From assembly GCF_029688865.1 (NCBI RefSeq), contig NZ_JARUKV010000005.1, forward strand, positions 143,592 to 207,591: a DNA stretch of 64,000 bases, read 5' to 3'. The notes beneath the pieces are model-generated. The model had not been told where the DNA came from, did not search any database, and saw nothing but the letters and a program-made list of their open reading frames with translations. The position numbers and the translations under genes were made by a program. The DNA comes from Natronococcus sp. A-GB7 (GTDB lineage Archaea > Halobacteriota > Halobacteria > Halobacteriales > Natrialbaceae). Shown one piece after another: positions 35,132 to 44,350 of this stretch (position 1 is its first letter; each line of letters starts with the position of its first letter).

Positions 35132-37549
35132 ATGGAGTACCACGAGTCGGTCGACTACCTCGAGTCGCTGCAACGACGGCGACCGAAACTCGGGACGGAG
35201 ACGACCGCGACGCTACTCTCGGAGCTCGGCCGACCGCACGAGGAGATCGACTGCGTCCAGATCGCGGGATCGAACGGAAAGGGGAGCACGGCGCGGATGC
35301 TCGAGCAAGTGCTCCGCGAGGACGGCCACGACGTCGGGCTCTACACCTCGCCGGACCTCGACGACGTGCGCGAGCGGATCCTCGTCGACGGGCGGAAGAT
35401 TCCGAAGGAGCGAGTCTGCTCGTTCGTCGACGAGATCGAGAATGCGGTCGAACGGCTCCGAGAGGACGGGGACGCGCCGACGTACTTCGAGGTGCTCACG
35501 GCGCTTGCGCTCTCACACTTCGCCGCCGAGTCGGTCGACGTCGCCGTCCTCGAGGTCGGGATCGGCGGGCGCTACGACGCGACGAGCGCGGTCGATCCGA
35601 TCGCAAGCGCGGTCACCAGCGTCAGCCTGGAGCATACGGACCTCCTCGGCGAGACGATCGAGGAGATCGCCCGGGACAAGGCCCAGGTCGCGCCCGCCGA
35701 CGCGCCGCTGGTCACCGGCGCCGACGGGGCGGCCCTCGAGGCGATCCGGACGGAGACGGACGCGATCTCGGTCGGCGGCGACGGTGCGGACGTGGTCGCG
35801 ACCGAACACGGGCTGGACTCGCCCGTCGAGAGCGCGATCTCGATAACGGCGCCGGAGTGGTCGGTCGAGACGAACCTCCCGCTTCCCGGCACCCACCAGG
35901 CGACCAACGCCGGCGTCGCGGCGGTGCTGGCCGACCAGCTCGCGTCGGTCGACCCCGAGATGATCGCACGCGGGCTCCGCAAGGCTCACTGGCCCGGCCG
36001 CTTCGAGGTCGTCTCGAGGGCGCCGATCGCGGTGTTAGACGGCGCGCACAACCCTGGCGCCTGCGCGACGCTGGCGGATCTCCTCGAGCGCTACGCGTAC
36101 GACGAGCTCCACCTGGTCTTCGGCGCGATGACCGAGAAGGACCACGAGGGGATGGTCGAGGCCCTTCCCGACCCCGACTCGGTCTTTCTCTGCCAGCCCA
36201 ACGTCCCGCGAGCCGAGTCGCTCTCGGTTCTCGCCGATGCCTTCGAGGGACGGGCGGGTCGGATCGACCGCTCGGGGTCGGTCCTCGAGGCGACCGAGCG
36301 TGCGCTCTCGCGGGCCGACGAGGACGACATCGTGCTCGTCACCGGCTCGCTGTACGCGGTCGCCGAGGCGCGCGATCGGTGGTCCCGACTCCAGATCCCC
36401 AAACGGACGGAGACGGAGTCAGAGGCCCGATCGGTTCTTCGGGGAATGGGCCTCGAGGAATCGACCGTAGCGACAACCGCCGAACGGGCCGTCAGCCGAA
36501 CGGTCAAGACGTACCTGCGGGGACCCCAGGCCGATCGAATCCACGGGGTGTTCGAGGCGATCGGCGGGAGCTGTACGCTCTCGCCGACCGAGACTTCCAC
36601 CCGTCGGGTAACGACGGTGCTCTCGGGAACGTACGCCCAGTTTCGGGAGCTGATCGACGAACTCGAGGACGACGAACTCGGGCTGGCTCACGTCTCGAGT
36701 CAGCTCCGGCGGATCGTCGACAACGCCGACCGTAGGAGAGACGGCGGACCGCTTCCCTGGGACCGGGAAACCGCTGTTATGGGCGTCCTGAACGTCACCC
36801 CCGACAGCTTCCACGACGGCGGGGAGTACGACGCCCTCGAGGACGCCGTCGCTCGCGCGAAGGCGATGGTCGAGGCGGGCGCCGACGTCGTCGACGTCGG
36901 CGGCGAGTCGACGCGGCCGGGCGCCGACCCCGTCCCCGTCGCCGAGGAGATCGACCGCGTCGTCCCCGTGATCGAAGCGCTCGCCGACCTCGAGGTTCCC
37001 GTCTCGGTCGACACGCGGAAGGCCGACGTCGCCGACGCGGCCCTCGAGGCGGGCGCCGAGATCGTCAACGACGTCTCCGGGCTCGAGGACCCCGAGATGC
37101 GGTTCATCGCCGCCGACCACGACGCCACCCTCGTCGTCACGCACAGCCTGGACACGCCTGTCGACCCCGATCGGGACGTCGCCTACGACGACGTCGTCGA
37201 GGAGGTCGTCTACGACCTCCAGGAGACGGTCCTACTGGCCGAGCGGGCCGGCCTCGATCGCGATCGGATCGTCGTCGATCCCGGGTTCGGGTTCGGCAAG
37301 AACCCAACAGAGTGCTTCGAGTTACTCTCCCGACTGGACGAGTTTCGGGCGCTCGGCTGTCCGGTGATGGTCGGTCACTCTCGCAAATCGATGTTCGAAC
37401 GGATCGGCTGCGAGCCCGGGGATCGCCTCCCGCCGACGGTCGCGGTCACGACGATGGCGGCCGAGCGCGGCGCCGACGTCGTCCGCGTTCACGACGTCGC
37501 CGAGAGCGACGCCGCGATTCGGACCGTTCGGGCGACCGACGGCCGGTAA
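35132..37549 (+). CDS. folCP: Fused folylpolyglutamate synthase and dihydropteroate synthase (FolC-FolP)
   Basis: 805 residues from ATG 35132. Residues 1 to about 425 are a Mur-ligase-type FolC with P-loop AGSNGKGSTA (45-54). Residues about 430-545 are a linker domain with no clear counterpart in the bacterial enzymes. Residues 546-805 are a dihydropteroate synthase TIM barrel (MGVLNVTPDSFHDGG, DVGGESTRPGA, HSRKSMFERIG). One protein thus makes dihydropteroate and adds glutamate to give dihydrofolate or polyglutamates. Such fusions are known in haloarchaea. ATG 35108 is an upstream alternative; TTTCATAAT centred about 27 bases ahead favours 35132. Confidence 0.92.
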   Translation: MEYHESVDYLESLQRRRPKLGTETTATLLSELGRPHEEIDCVQIAGSNGKGSTARMLEQVLREDGHDVGLYTSPDLDDVRERILVDGRKIPKERVCSFVDEIENAVERLREDGDAPTYFEVLTALALSHFAAESVDVAVLEVGIGGRYDATSAVDPIASAVTSVSLEHTDLLGETIEEIARDKAQVAPADAPLVTGADGAALEAIRTETDAISVGGDGADVVATEHGLDSPVESAISITAPEWSVETNLPLPGTHQATNAGVAAVLADQLASVDPEMIARGLRKAHWPGRFEVVSRAPIAVLDGAHNPGACATLADLLERYAYDELHLVFGAMTEKDHEGMVEALPDPDSVFLCQPNVPRAESLSVLADAFEGRAGRIDRSGSVLEATERALSRADEDDIVLVTGSLYAVAEARDRWSRLQIPKRTETESEARSVLRGMGLEESTVATTAERAVSRTVKTYLRGPQADRIHGVFEAIGGSCTLSPTETSTRRVTTVLSGTYAQFRELIDELEDDELGLAHVSSQLRRIVDNADRRRDGGPLPWDRETAVMGVLNVTPDSFHDGGEYDALEDAVARAKAMVEAGADVVDVGGESTRPGADPVPVAEEIDRVVPVIEALADLEVPVSVDTRKADVADAALEAGAEIVNDVSGLEDPEMRFIAADHDATLVVTHSLDTPVDPDRDVAYDDVVEEVVYDLQETVLLAERAGLDRDRIVVDPGFGFGKNPTECFELLSRLDEFRALGCPVMVGHSRKSMFERIGCEPGDRLPPTVAVTTMAAERGADVVRVHDVAESDAAIRTVRATDGR

Positions 37550-37599
37550 TTTCGGTCGCTCTCGGACGGAGTGGCCTGGGGACCGACGACGAATAGCTT

Positions 37600-37612
37600 A
37601 TGGGACTCCCAT
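37600..37612 (+). promoter_or_regulatory. Palindrome after a TATA-like element, ahead of the uORF/HTH gene
   Basis: The sequence ATGGGACTCCCAT is a perfect palindrome (two 6-base arms around one base). It directly follows and overlaps a TATA-like AGCTTATGG (37596-37604), and the uORF ATG is 15 bases downstream of its end. This position is right for an operator. Autoregulation by the HTH protein encoded downstream is a guess. Confidence 0.4.
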
Positions 37613-37626
37613 GAGCAGTGTGTGAC

Positions 37627-37710
37627 ATGACCACTCGACTCATCAGCGACGGTTCTTCGAGCAGCCGCGTCGTCCACGAACGCCCTCCCCACGATCGGTC
37701 CGACCGCTGA
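37627..37710 (+). CDS. 27-codon upstream ORF ahead of an HTH regulator
   Basis: The frame MTTRLISDGSSSSRVVHERP... ends in TGA only three bases before the ATG of the regulator. It begins about 25-30 bases after a TATA-like element, so its ATG would lie at or near the 5' end of the message, as in leaderless haloarchaeal genes. Rich in Ser, Arg and His. It could be a leader peptide, a small protein, or a translation-coupling device. The evidence is position rather than similarity. Confidence 0.4.
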   Translation: MTTRLISDGSSSSRVVHERPPHDRSDR

Positions 37711-37713
37711 GCG

Positions 37714-38373
37714 ATGTCGATCACAGTCAAAGCGTACGCGGAACACGAGCACCTCGCGCTGGTGCCGACGTTGCGACGAGCGGACGACCTCGAGATCAAG
37801 GTCCTCACGCAGGCCAACACCGACCCGGGATCGCACGTCTTTCCGTTTCTCATCGAGTACGCTGACGTCGGCGACCTCGAGACGTTTCTCGAGGCGGATC
37901 CGACCGTCGACGACTACCACCTCGTCGACGAGGGCGAGGACACCCACATCTACTACATCGAGCACTCGGCGGAGACGAAGCTCCTGAGCCCCGTCGTCAC
38001 GCAGGTAAACGGGTTCATGTCCTGCGCCGAGACGAAGTGCCGGGGCTGGTTCGTCACCCTCCACCTCCCCGACCGGGAGGCCCTGACCACGATCTGGGAG
38101 TACTCCGAGGAGGACGACGTGAGCTTCGACATCGTCGAGGTGTACGGCCGGGCTCGCAACGAGACCGGCGTCGCCTACGGACTGACCGAGGAACAGGTCG
38201 AGGCGCTGACGGTGGCCTACGACTGTGGCTACTTCTGCGAGCCTCGAGAGATGGCCCTGAGCGACATCGCCGACGAGATCGGGCTCTCCTCGACGGCCAT
38301 GAGCGGTCGGCTCCGACGCGGGATGCGAAACCTGATCTCCGCCGCGCTGATGGACGGCGAGGACCTCGAGTAG
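37714..38373 (+). CDS. HTH-10 (Bat-type) transcriptional regulator
   Basis: 219 residues. The C-terminus (LTEEQVEALTVAYDCGYFCEP and LSDIADEIGLSSTAMSGRLRR) is the HTH-10 domain of bacterioopsin-activator-like regulators. The N-terminal 150 residues are a Bat-associated sensing domain with one C-x4-C pair (CAETKC) and another cysteine pair before the HTH (DCGYFC). These could respond to metal or redox, but this is inference. The gene is single, with an unusual 27-codon ORF ending three bases ahead. Confidence 0.85.
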   Translation: MSITVKAYAEHEHLALVPTLRRADDLEIKVLTQANTDPGSHVFPFLIEYADVGDLETFLEADPTVDDYHLVDEGEDTHIYYIEHSAETKLLSPVVTQVNGFMSCAETKCRGWFVTLHLPDREALTTIWEYSEEDDVSFDIVEVYGRARNETGVAYGLTEEQVEALTVAYDCGYFCEPREMALSDIADEIGLSSTAMSGRLRRGMRNLISAALMDGEDLE

Positions 38374-38410
38374 GCTCTCCGACACGCAGTTGCGAAACGG
38401 GGGCGAGCGA

Positions 38411-39133
38411 CTACTCGCTCGAGTCGACGATCTCGTTTCGCAGCGTGCCGACGCCCTCGTAGGTGATCTCGACGGTGTCGCCGGGCTCGACCAGCCCCGG
38501 GTTCGCGGGGCTGCCGAACGCGACGACGTCGCCGGGGCGGAACGTAAAGCGCTTCGAGAGGTAGGAGACGATCTCGTAGGGGTCGAACAGCATGAGCTCC
38601 GTGTTCGCGTCCTGGCGTCGCTCGTCACCGATGTCGGTGTGCATGTCGATCCCCCGCGGGTCGAGATCCGTCTCGAGCCACGGTCCGAGCGGACCGGAGC
38701 CGTCGAAGGCCTTTCGCGCCGTGCGGCCCTGCTGGTCGAGCGCGTCGACGTCGTTCATGATGGTGTAGCCACGGACGACGTCGGGGACCTCCTCCTCGGA
38801 GACGTCGTGACAGCGCTCGTCGATGACCGCGGCGAGCTCGCCGGCGTAGGTCAGCTCCTCGGTGAACTCGGGGTACTCGATGGGGTCCTCGTGGGCCAAA
38901 AGCGACGCCGGCGGCTTGATGAAGAAGTCGGGCTCCTCAGGGCGCTCGTACTCCATCTGGTCGAGGGTTTCGGCGTAGTTGCGTCCGACGCAGTACATCG
39001 CCGATGGGTCGCAGGGCGGGAGGAGGTCGCCGTCGACGCCGACCTCGTACTCGGCGCCGTCGGCGCGAACGACGCCGTCCTCGTACTCGCCGGTTACCGG
39101 TCCGTCCGATGTGTCGATCCGTGCAAGTCGCAT
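38411..39133 (-). CDS. Fumarylacetoacetate hydrolase (FAH) family protein
   Basis: 240 residues with the FAH-fold core: CVGRNYAETLDQM, FIKPPASLLAHEDPI, ELTYAGELAAVID, GYTIMNDVDALDQ, LGPWLETD and VVAFGSPANPG, the metal-site glutamates being in the AGELA-type segment. FAH-family enzymes are hydrolases, decarboxylases or isomerases of keto acids in aromatic and other catabolism; oxaloacetate tautomerase/decarboxylase activity is also possible. It converges with the HTH regulator, 37 bases between the stops. Confidence 0.86.
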   Translation of the reverse strand: MRLARIDTSDGPVTGEYEDGVVRADGAEYEVGVDGDLLPPCDPSAMYCVGRNYAETLDQMEYERPEEPDFFIKPPASLLAHEDPIEYPEFTEELTYAGELAAVIDERCHDVSEEEVPDVVRGYTIMNDVDALDQQGRTARKAFDGSGPLGPWLETDLDPRGIDMHTDIGDERRQDANTELMLFDPYEIVSYLSKRFTFRPGDVVAFGSPANPGLVEPGDTVEITYEGVGTLRNEIVDSSE

Positions 39134-39239
39134 TGTCGGCGGTCTCGCGTCCAGCCGCGTAGCTCTACCGGTTTGGATTCGGACGTGTCGGCTCGGGCCG
39201 TGTTACGCTTTTCCCGCTGCTCGTCGGAGCACGCTTCGC

Positions 39240-40127
39240 ATGAGCGAGTACGACACCGACGTGTTGGTCTCGGCCGACTGGGTCGAAGACCACCTCGAGG
39301 AGTTCCAGGCCGACGATCCCGACTACCGTCTCGTGGAAGTGAACAGCCCCGAGTCGCCCGACGAGGGCGACTTCCCCTCGAGGTACGACGAGGGCCACGT
39401 TCCGGGCGCGATCGGGATGCAGTGGGACGAGGACCTCTCCGATCAGGACCAGCGGGACATCCTCAAGAAGGAGGACTTCGAGCAGGTCGTCGGCGACCGT
39501 GGCATCAGCGAGGAGTCGACGGTCGTCTTCTACGGCAACGGCTGGATCCCCAACTGGTTCGCGCTGTTCGCCTACTGGGAGTTCAAGTACTACGGCCACG
39601 AGGACGCCCGGGTCCTCGACGGCGGGAAGGACTACTGGGTCAACGAGGACTACCCGCTGACCGACGAGGAGCCCGACTTCGACGCCGTCGAGTACACTGC
39701 GAAGGGGCCCTTCGAGAGCATTCGTGCCTACCAGGACGACGTCGACAAGGCCCGCGAGGCCGGCATCCCGATGGTCGACGTCCGCTCGCCCGAGGAGTTC
39801 TCCGGTGAGATCATCGCCCCCGAGGGACTCCGCGAGACGGCCCAGCGCGGCGGGCACATCCCCGGCGCCTCGAACGTTCCGGTGAAGACGAACCTGCGCG
39901 ACGATGGCCGATTCAAGGGGCCCGACGAACTCGAGGAGCTGTACGCCGATTCGGGGATCGACGGCGACGAGACGGTCGTCACCTACTGCCGGGTCGGCGA
40001 GCGCTCGGCGATCGCCTGGTTCGCCCTGCACGAGCTGCTCGGCTATGAGGACGTGCACAACTACGACGGCTCCTGGACCGAGTGGGGGAATTTGATTCGG
40101 GCGCCGATAGAGAAGGGGGAGAACTGA
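39240..40127 (+). CDS. Tandem rhodanese-domain sulfurtransferase
   Basis: 295 residues with two rhodanese domains. The C-terminal domain has the catalytic cysteine loop TYCRVGERS. In the N-terminal domain the matching loop is FYGNGWIPN with no cysteine, so it is the structural, inactive half, as in thiosulfate and mercaptopyruvate sulfurtransferases. The CRVGER-type loop suggests thiosulfate:cyanide sulfurtransferase activity, but the acceptor in vivo is unknown. It is followed by a 389-base gene-poor stretch with three repeats. Confidence 0.9.
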   Translation: MSEYDTDVLVSADWVEDHLEEFQADDPDYRLVEVNSPESPDEGDFPSRYDEGHVPGAIGMQWDEDLSDQDQRDILKKEDFEQVVGDRGISEESTVVFYGNGWIPNWFALFAYWEFKYYGHEDARVLDGGKDYWVNEDYPLTDEEPDFDAVEYTAKGPFESIRAYQDDVDKAREAGIPMVDVRSPEEFSGEIIAPEGLRETAQRGGHIPGASNVPVKTNLRDDGRFKGPDELEELYADSGIDGDETVVTYCRVGERSAIAWFALHELLGYEDVHNYDGSWTEWGNLIRAPIEKGEN

Positions 40128-40145
40128 GCAGCGCGAAGTTCTCCC

Positions 40146-40320
40146 AAAGGCGAGCGGGGAGCGAAAGCGACCCGCGAGAAAGGCGAGGGTGAGTGAGTGT
40201 AACGAATGAACCCTCAGAAAAGCGAGCGGGGAACGAACGTGACCCGCGAGCAGGGGGAGAACGACTGAGCGAAGCGAAATGCTCCTGGAAAGCGAGTGGG
40301 GAACGGACGTGACCCGCGAG
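40146..40320 (+). repeat. Three imperfect direct repeats in a gene-poor spacer
   Basis: Copies at about 40148-40178, 40219-40250 and 40279-40310 share GCGAGCGGGGAACGAACGTG-like sequence followed by ACCCGCGAG, about 32 bases each, with spacings of about 70 and 60 bases. The copies share some two-thirds or more of bases. They are part of the 389-base region 40128-40516, which has no gene. Degenerate repeats of this kind are common after haloarchaeal stop codons; they are too irregular for a CRISPR. Confidence 0.6.
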
Positions 40321-40516
40321 CGGGGGAGCACTTCCCCTCGAGAGCGGGACCGACGCGCGGACGTCGCCCCACTCGGTCCTCGAGTGGGGCGTGAGAACTG
40401 CGCGAATTCGGCTCTGTGGGCCGCTGAGGCGGGTTCGTTGTTCGAGACTGCTACCGGCGACTCGAGCACCCCTCGCTCGAGCACCGGCTGGGCGCAACGA
40501 GTCGGCTACACCGGGA

Positions 40517-40777
40517 CTACTCGGTGGGTTCGTCGTCGACTTCCCACTCGAGCGTGACGGTGATCTCCTCGCGGTCGCCCCCGAGCATCGGCGAGCGTTC
40601 CTCGACCTCGATCCCGTACTCGAGCGTCGAGGAGGGGGTCAGCGCCAGCGTCTTGTTGCCGACCTGGACGTCGATCGGGCCCGCTCCCTGTCCGCGGATC
40701 TCTCGGGCGAGGTCCTGTAGCAGGTCGGCTGCTTCGTCGCGCGAGACGTCCTCCTCGTAGTCCGTCTTCTCTGCCAT
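40517..40777 (-). CDS. Amphi-Trp domain protein
   Basis: 86 residues starting MAEKTDYEEDVSRDEAADLL; the core VQVGNKTLALTPSSTLEYGIEVEERSP and the final LEWEVDDEP match the amphi-Trp domain family, a small, conserved single-domain protein of unknown function in archaea. Highly acidic. Confidence 0.77.
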   Translation of the reverse strand: MAEKTDYEEDVSRDEAADLLQDLAREIRGQGAGPIDVQVGNKTLALTPSSTLEYGIEVEERSPMLGGDREEITVTLEWEVDDEPTE

Positions 40778-40837
40778 GTACGTGTACCCACCGTGCGAAC
40801 GGATATACGTTGGCGACGAAGTGGCAGGCTCGCTATT

Positions 40838-41962
40838 TTAGCGGAGTACGCCTGCGAGATTGCGGTACCGGATCGCTTCCTGTGCCGAGCGCTCGAGGTC
40901 GAAGCGGTCGAACAGCTCGAGCTGGGGGACTTCCTGACCGGGGTAGATGTAGTCGGTGCCGAAGATCAACTGCTCCGAGTGGGCCTCGAGAAACGCCTGC
41001 CCGAACGCGGGGTCGCGAGTGAGGGCGTTCCAGCCCGAGATCCCCGAGATGTCGCCGTAGAGGTTGTCGTATCTCCCGAGTAGCTCCGGGACGCGTCCGG
41101 GTTCGTCGATCTCGCCGTCGGGGTAGTCGCCGAGATCGGCCTCCTCGACGTCGGCCGCGACGTGGGCCCACCAGCCGTGGGCGTGCGCGAGAAAGTCCAC
41201 CTCCGAGAAGGAGGCGACCACGTCCTCGAGTCGGGGAAGTCCGACCTCGTCCATCATCGCCTTCTCGTCGGTGTGAAACAGGATCGGGAGCTCGTACTCG
41301 GCACACAGTTCGTAGATCCGTTCGGCGCGGGGGTCGTCGATCGCCACGCCGGCCTTCAGTTCGCCGAACCCGCGAGCGCCCCGCTCGACGTATCGCTCGA
41401 GCAGGTCCTCGGCGGCGTCCTCGCCGTACACGAGGGTTCGCGGATCGATCGTACAGAACGGGATCAATCGATCGGGGTAGGCCTCGACCTGGTCGAGTAG
41501 CCACGGACTCGAGGCGAGCACGGGGTAGGCCTCGGGGGAGTCGAGCGCGAGGACGACGGCCCGATCGATCCCGTTGTCGTCCATCCATGCCACCAGCTGA
41601 TCCGCACCGAGTGGCTCTCTATCGAGGGTTTCTTCGGGAATCAGATGGGAGTGGCCGTCGATCAGCGGCAACTCGTCGGCCGCCCGTCGAACGACGGTCC
41701 GATCGGCGGTTTCGTCGCCCGGTTCGTCCGCCGTCGCGCCGACCGATCCCGTCGTTCCGATCGTCCCGGCAGCGACGACCCCGGCGGCTCCTTCGAGGAC
41801 GCGGCGTCGTACCGGTTCCCGGTCGGACGACGTTCGGTCACCGTCGTTCGTCGAACCCGACGCGTCCGACGAGGGAGCGGTGCCTCGTCCCGTCGCGGCC
41901 GACGTTGCGGCCGCTCGCGAGTCTGTCCGGGTCGAGCCGCCGTCGTCTCGAGCGGGAGTCAT
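40838..41962 (-). CDS. Secreted amidohydrolase (TIM-barrel, amidohydrolase 2 family)
   Basis: 374 residues from ATG 41962. A Ser/Thr/Asp-rich N-terminus is followed by a twin-arginine-type signal (REPVRRRVLEGAAGVVAAG). The mature part is a TIM-barrel hydrolase: IDGHSHLIPEETL (metal HxH), GFGELKAGV, LPILFHTDEKA, VDFLAHAHG and IFGTDYIYPG (catalytic Asp). Family 2 members are decarboxylases or hydrolases acting on aromatic or carboxylic substrates. Tat export of a metal hydrolase fits halophile habit. Substrate unknown. Confidence 0.82.
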   Translation of the reverse strand: MTPARDDGGSTRTDSRAAATSAATGRGTAPSSDASGSTNDGDRTSSDREPVRRRVLEGAAGVVAAGTIGTTGSVGATADEPGDETADRTVVRRAADELPLIDGHSHLIPEETLDREPLGADQLVAWMDDNGIDRAVVLALDSPEAYPVLASSPWLLDQVEAYPDRLIPFCTIDPRTLVYGEDAAEDLLERYVERGARGFGELKAGVAIDDPRAERIYELCAEYELPILFHTDEKAMMDEVGLPRLEDVVASFSEVDFLAHAHGWWAHVAADVEEADLGDYPDGEIDEPGRVPELLGRYDNLYGDISGISGWNALTRDPAFGQAFLEAHSEQLIFGTDYIYPGQEVPQLELFDRFDLERSAQEAIRYRNLAGVLR

Positions 41963-42086
41963 AGGGGTTGTCCGACGAGCAGCGTGAAAACGCTCGGGGG
42001 GTCGGTCGTTGTGGGGACCCGTCACGCCACGACTGTCGGACTCGAGCCGGTACCGCTACACCGCCACACTACTAACGAGACGACCG

Positions 42087-42617
42087 ATGCCACGAAACGC
42101 CCTCGTTACCGGTCCGCCGCGAAGCGGGAAGACGACCGCACTCGAGCGCACGATCACCGCGCTTCGAGACGACGGGGACGACGTGGGTGGGCTCGTCTGT
42201 CCTGAACTTCGCGAGGACGGCGAGCGGGTCGGGTTCGAGATCGTGAATCTGGCGACCGGCGAGCGGGACGTGATGGCACACGTCGACATCGATGGCCCCG
42301 CCGTCGGCAGGTATGGGGTCGACGTCGCGACGGTCGATCGGCTATCCCGGGCGGCGCTCTCGACGACCGTCGACGACCGCGACTGCGTCGTGATCGACGA
42401 AATCGCGCCGATGCAACTCGAGAGCGATCGGTTCGTCGCGGCCACGCGGCGCGCACTCGACTCGGGGACGCCGGTCCTCGCGGCGATCGCGGCCAGCGGT
42501 TCGGACCCGTTTCTCGAGCGGGTGCGGTCGCGCGCGGACATCGTACTCTTCGAGGTGGCTCCGGAGACGCGCGACGCGCTCCCGTGGGCCCTGCTCGAGT
42601 GGATCCGACCGAACTGA
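42087..42617 (+). CDS. THEP1-like nucleoside-triphosphatase
   Basis: 176 residues with Walker A TGPPRSGKTTALERT (G and K at residues 8-15) and Walker B VIDEIAPMQLES. These match the THEP1/NTPase family (archaeal nucleoside-triphosphatase), a P-loop enzyme that hydrolyses NTPs broadly; its physiological role is unclear. Starts ATG 42087, diverging from the amidohydrolase gene. Confidence 0.85.
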   Translation: MPRNALVTGPPRSGKTTALERTITALRDDGDDVGGLVCPELREDGERVGFEIVNLATGERDVMAHVDIDGPAVGRYGVDVATVDRLSRAALSTTVDDRDCVVIDEIAPMQLESDRFVAATRRALDSGTPVLAAIAASGSDPFLERVRSRADIVLFEVAPETRDALPWALLEWIRPN

Positions 42618-43061
42618 CCTCCCTCCACATTGCTTCCGCCCAGCCTCTCGGAACGACGTTCCGTTGGTCGGACGTCCCCGTCTGTCTGTGTCGTCGGTGA
42701 CCTCAATATCAGATACCGTACAGAAATCACCGAACGGTGTTTCTCTCCCGCCGTAACCGGCGAACTCTAGAGCTGCTCATCCTCTCGTTCACGCCCCCGG
42801 AACGTTCCCCAACCCGTGAGGAAACTATTACTGATTGGTTGTGGTGTCATCACATGGCTCGCTTCGGACGTCGATCGAAGCGAGTACGAGAGGGCACTAC
42901 GATGGGCGATGGTCCGATCAGTACCGGTACGCGATCCGTAGCACAGACAGCCGGCACGGCGAACCCGAGATGGGACGGGACGAACGGTGGAGATCGATCC
43001 GGTTCGAGACGGGCGACGAGCACACCAGCAGCGATTCGGTCGAAAACGAAGGTGATACTCC
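42618..43061. other. Gene-poor region ahead of the membrane protein/dhaKLM genes
   Basis: 444 bases. It has a TATA-like CTATTAC near 42824 and an AT-rich stretch to about 42855. Two overlapping frames are open (from 42854 and 42835), but neither has convincing codon usage, so I do not call them genes. It probably contains the promoter for the gene at 43062. Confidence 0.4.
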
Positions 43062-44225
43062 GTGCCGGTTGAGACGCTGGGGGCGGACGTCGTCGTCCTC
43101 CAGGTGTTCGGCTGGCCGATCGAGCTGTTACTTGCGATGCTCGTCGCCGCGTTCGCCGGCGGTGTTCTCGGCGCGGCGCTCGGGGCGCTCCCCGCGTTCG
43201 TGTTCACCGGGTTCATGGTGGTCACGGGCGAGATGGCCCGAATCGCCGGGATGGTCTCCCTCGAGGAGGGGTTCGGTCTCGGAGATCCCGCAGGAGCCGT
43301 CACTGCCGAAATCGCCTTCGGCGCCTTTTTCGGTCCGCACATCGCCTTCGCGGCGGGTGCCGCCGCGAGCGCGTACGCCGCGAAGAAGGGGTACATGGAG
43401 CCGGGATTCGGCGGGAACTGGGGCTACCACGACGGGAAGAACATCCTGATCGCGTTCGCCGGCAAACACGACGACGTGTTGCTCGTCGGGGGTGCGTTCG
43501 GCGTTCTCGGCTTCCTGGTGTTTTTCGTCTCCGACGGTCTCGGACTGCCCTGGGATCCGATCGCGATGGGTGTCGTAATCTCGGCGCTCGCACACCGACT
43601 CGCGCTGGGGTACGGTGCGATCGGGGACGTTCGTGCCGACGGGCTCCTCGACGTCTCCCCGTTCGAGCGCGAGGACGACCACGAGACCGAGGGTGAGGCC
43701 GGCGAGCCGAATCCCCGACTCGACGTCGAGCCGTGGCTGCCGTGGTTCTACCGGTGGTCCGGCGTCACCATCATCGGGTTCGCGTTCGGCGTCCTCGGGG
43801 GACTCACGTTCTGGGCGACCGGCAGTCCGTACCTGGCGTTCGGGATCAGCGCGGCCAGCCTGGTCTTTCTCAACCTCAGTATCACCGACGACTTCGCCAT
43901 CTTCCAGGTGCCGGTGCCCGTCACGCACCATATCACGCTCCCGGCGGCGACGGCACCGATGGCCTACGCCGGTCTGACGCTGGCCGACGCCACCCCGAGC
44001 GCCGCCCAGGCGGAGCTCCTGCTGGCCGAGGCGATCGTCCTCGGGGCGATCTTCGGCGTTCTCGGTGCTCTGTTCGGTGAACTCTCCCAGCGGATCTTCT
44101 ACATGCACGGCGACACCCACTGGGATCCGCCCGCGACCAGCATCGTCGCGACGACGTTCGTCATCGCGATCCTCGCGCTCGTCGGCGTCTTCCCGACCTC
44201 GGGCTGGGTCCCGCTCCCGGTCTGA
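43062..44225 (+). CDS. Multi-pass membrane protein next to dhaKLM, unknown family
   Basis: 387 residues from a GTG start, with about ten hydrophobic segments in two halves separated by an acidic cytoplasmic loop (about 195-220, EREDDHETEGEAGEP). Repeated small-residue helices (FAGGVLGAALGALPAFVFTG; LGAIFGVLGALFGELSQRIF) suggest a transporter or permease. No named family is recognised. It is 125 bases ahead of dhaK, same strand, so a role in dihydroxyacetone or a related triose uptake is a reasonable guess. An alternative is an unrelated house-keeping permease. Confidence 0.7.
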   Translation: MPVETLGADVVVLQVFGWPIELLLAMLVAAFAGGVLGAALGALPAFVFTGFMVVTGEMARIAGMVSLEEGFGLGDPAGAVTAEIAFGAFFGPHIAFAAGAAASAYAAKKGYMEPGFGGNWGYHDGKNILIAFAGKHDDVLLVGGAFGVLGFLVFFVSDGLGLPWDPIAMGVVISALAHRLALGYGAIGDVRADGLLDVSPFEREDDHETEGEAGEPNPRLDVEPWLPWFYRWSGVTIIGFAFGVLGGLTFWATGSPYLAFGISAASLVFLNLSITDDFAIFQVPVPVTHHITLPAATAPMAYAGLTLADATPSAAQAELLLAEAIVLGAIFGVLGALFGELSQRIFYMHGDTHWDPPATSIVATTFVIAILALVGVFPTSGWVPLPV

Positions 44226-44350
44226 TCCGACCGCGGTCGCTGACCGGCGGCGGAATCGTCGCCGTTCTCTACGCTTCGGCCCCACTTTTCGCTCGACGCG
44301 GGGACGAGCAAGCGTTATCGTGCTATGTGTCTACAATTCCCGTGAGGAGT

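Noticed and set aside
40146..40320. CRISPR array
   Set aside because: Repeats are too diverged and only three, spacers are of unequal size, and no cas gene is near.
42854..43072. 72-codon frame ahead of the dhaKLM-linked membrane gene
   Set aside because: Poor third-position GC and Arg-rich product; it overlaps the membrane gene's start. Not enough to call a gene.
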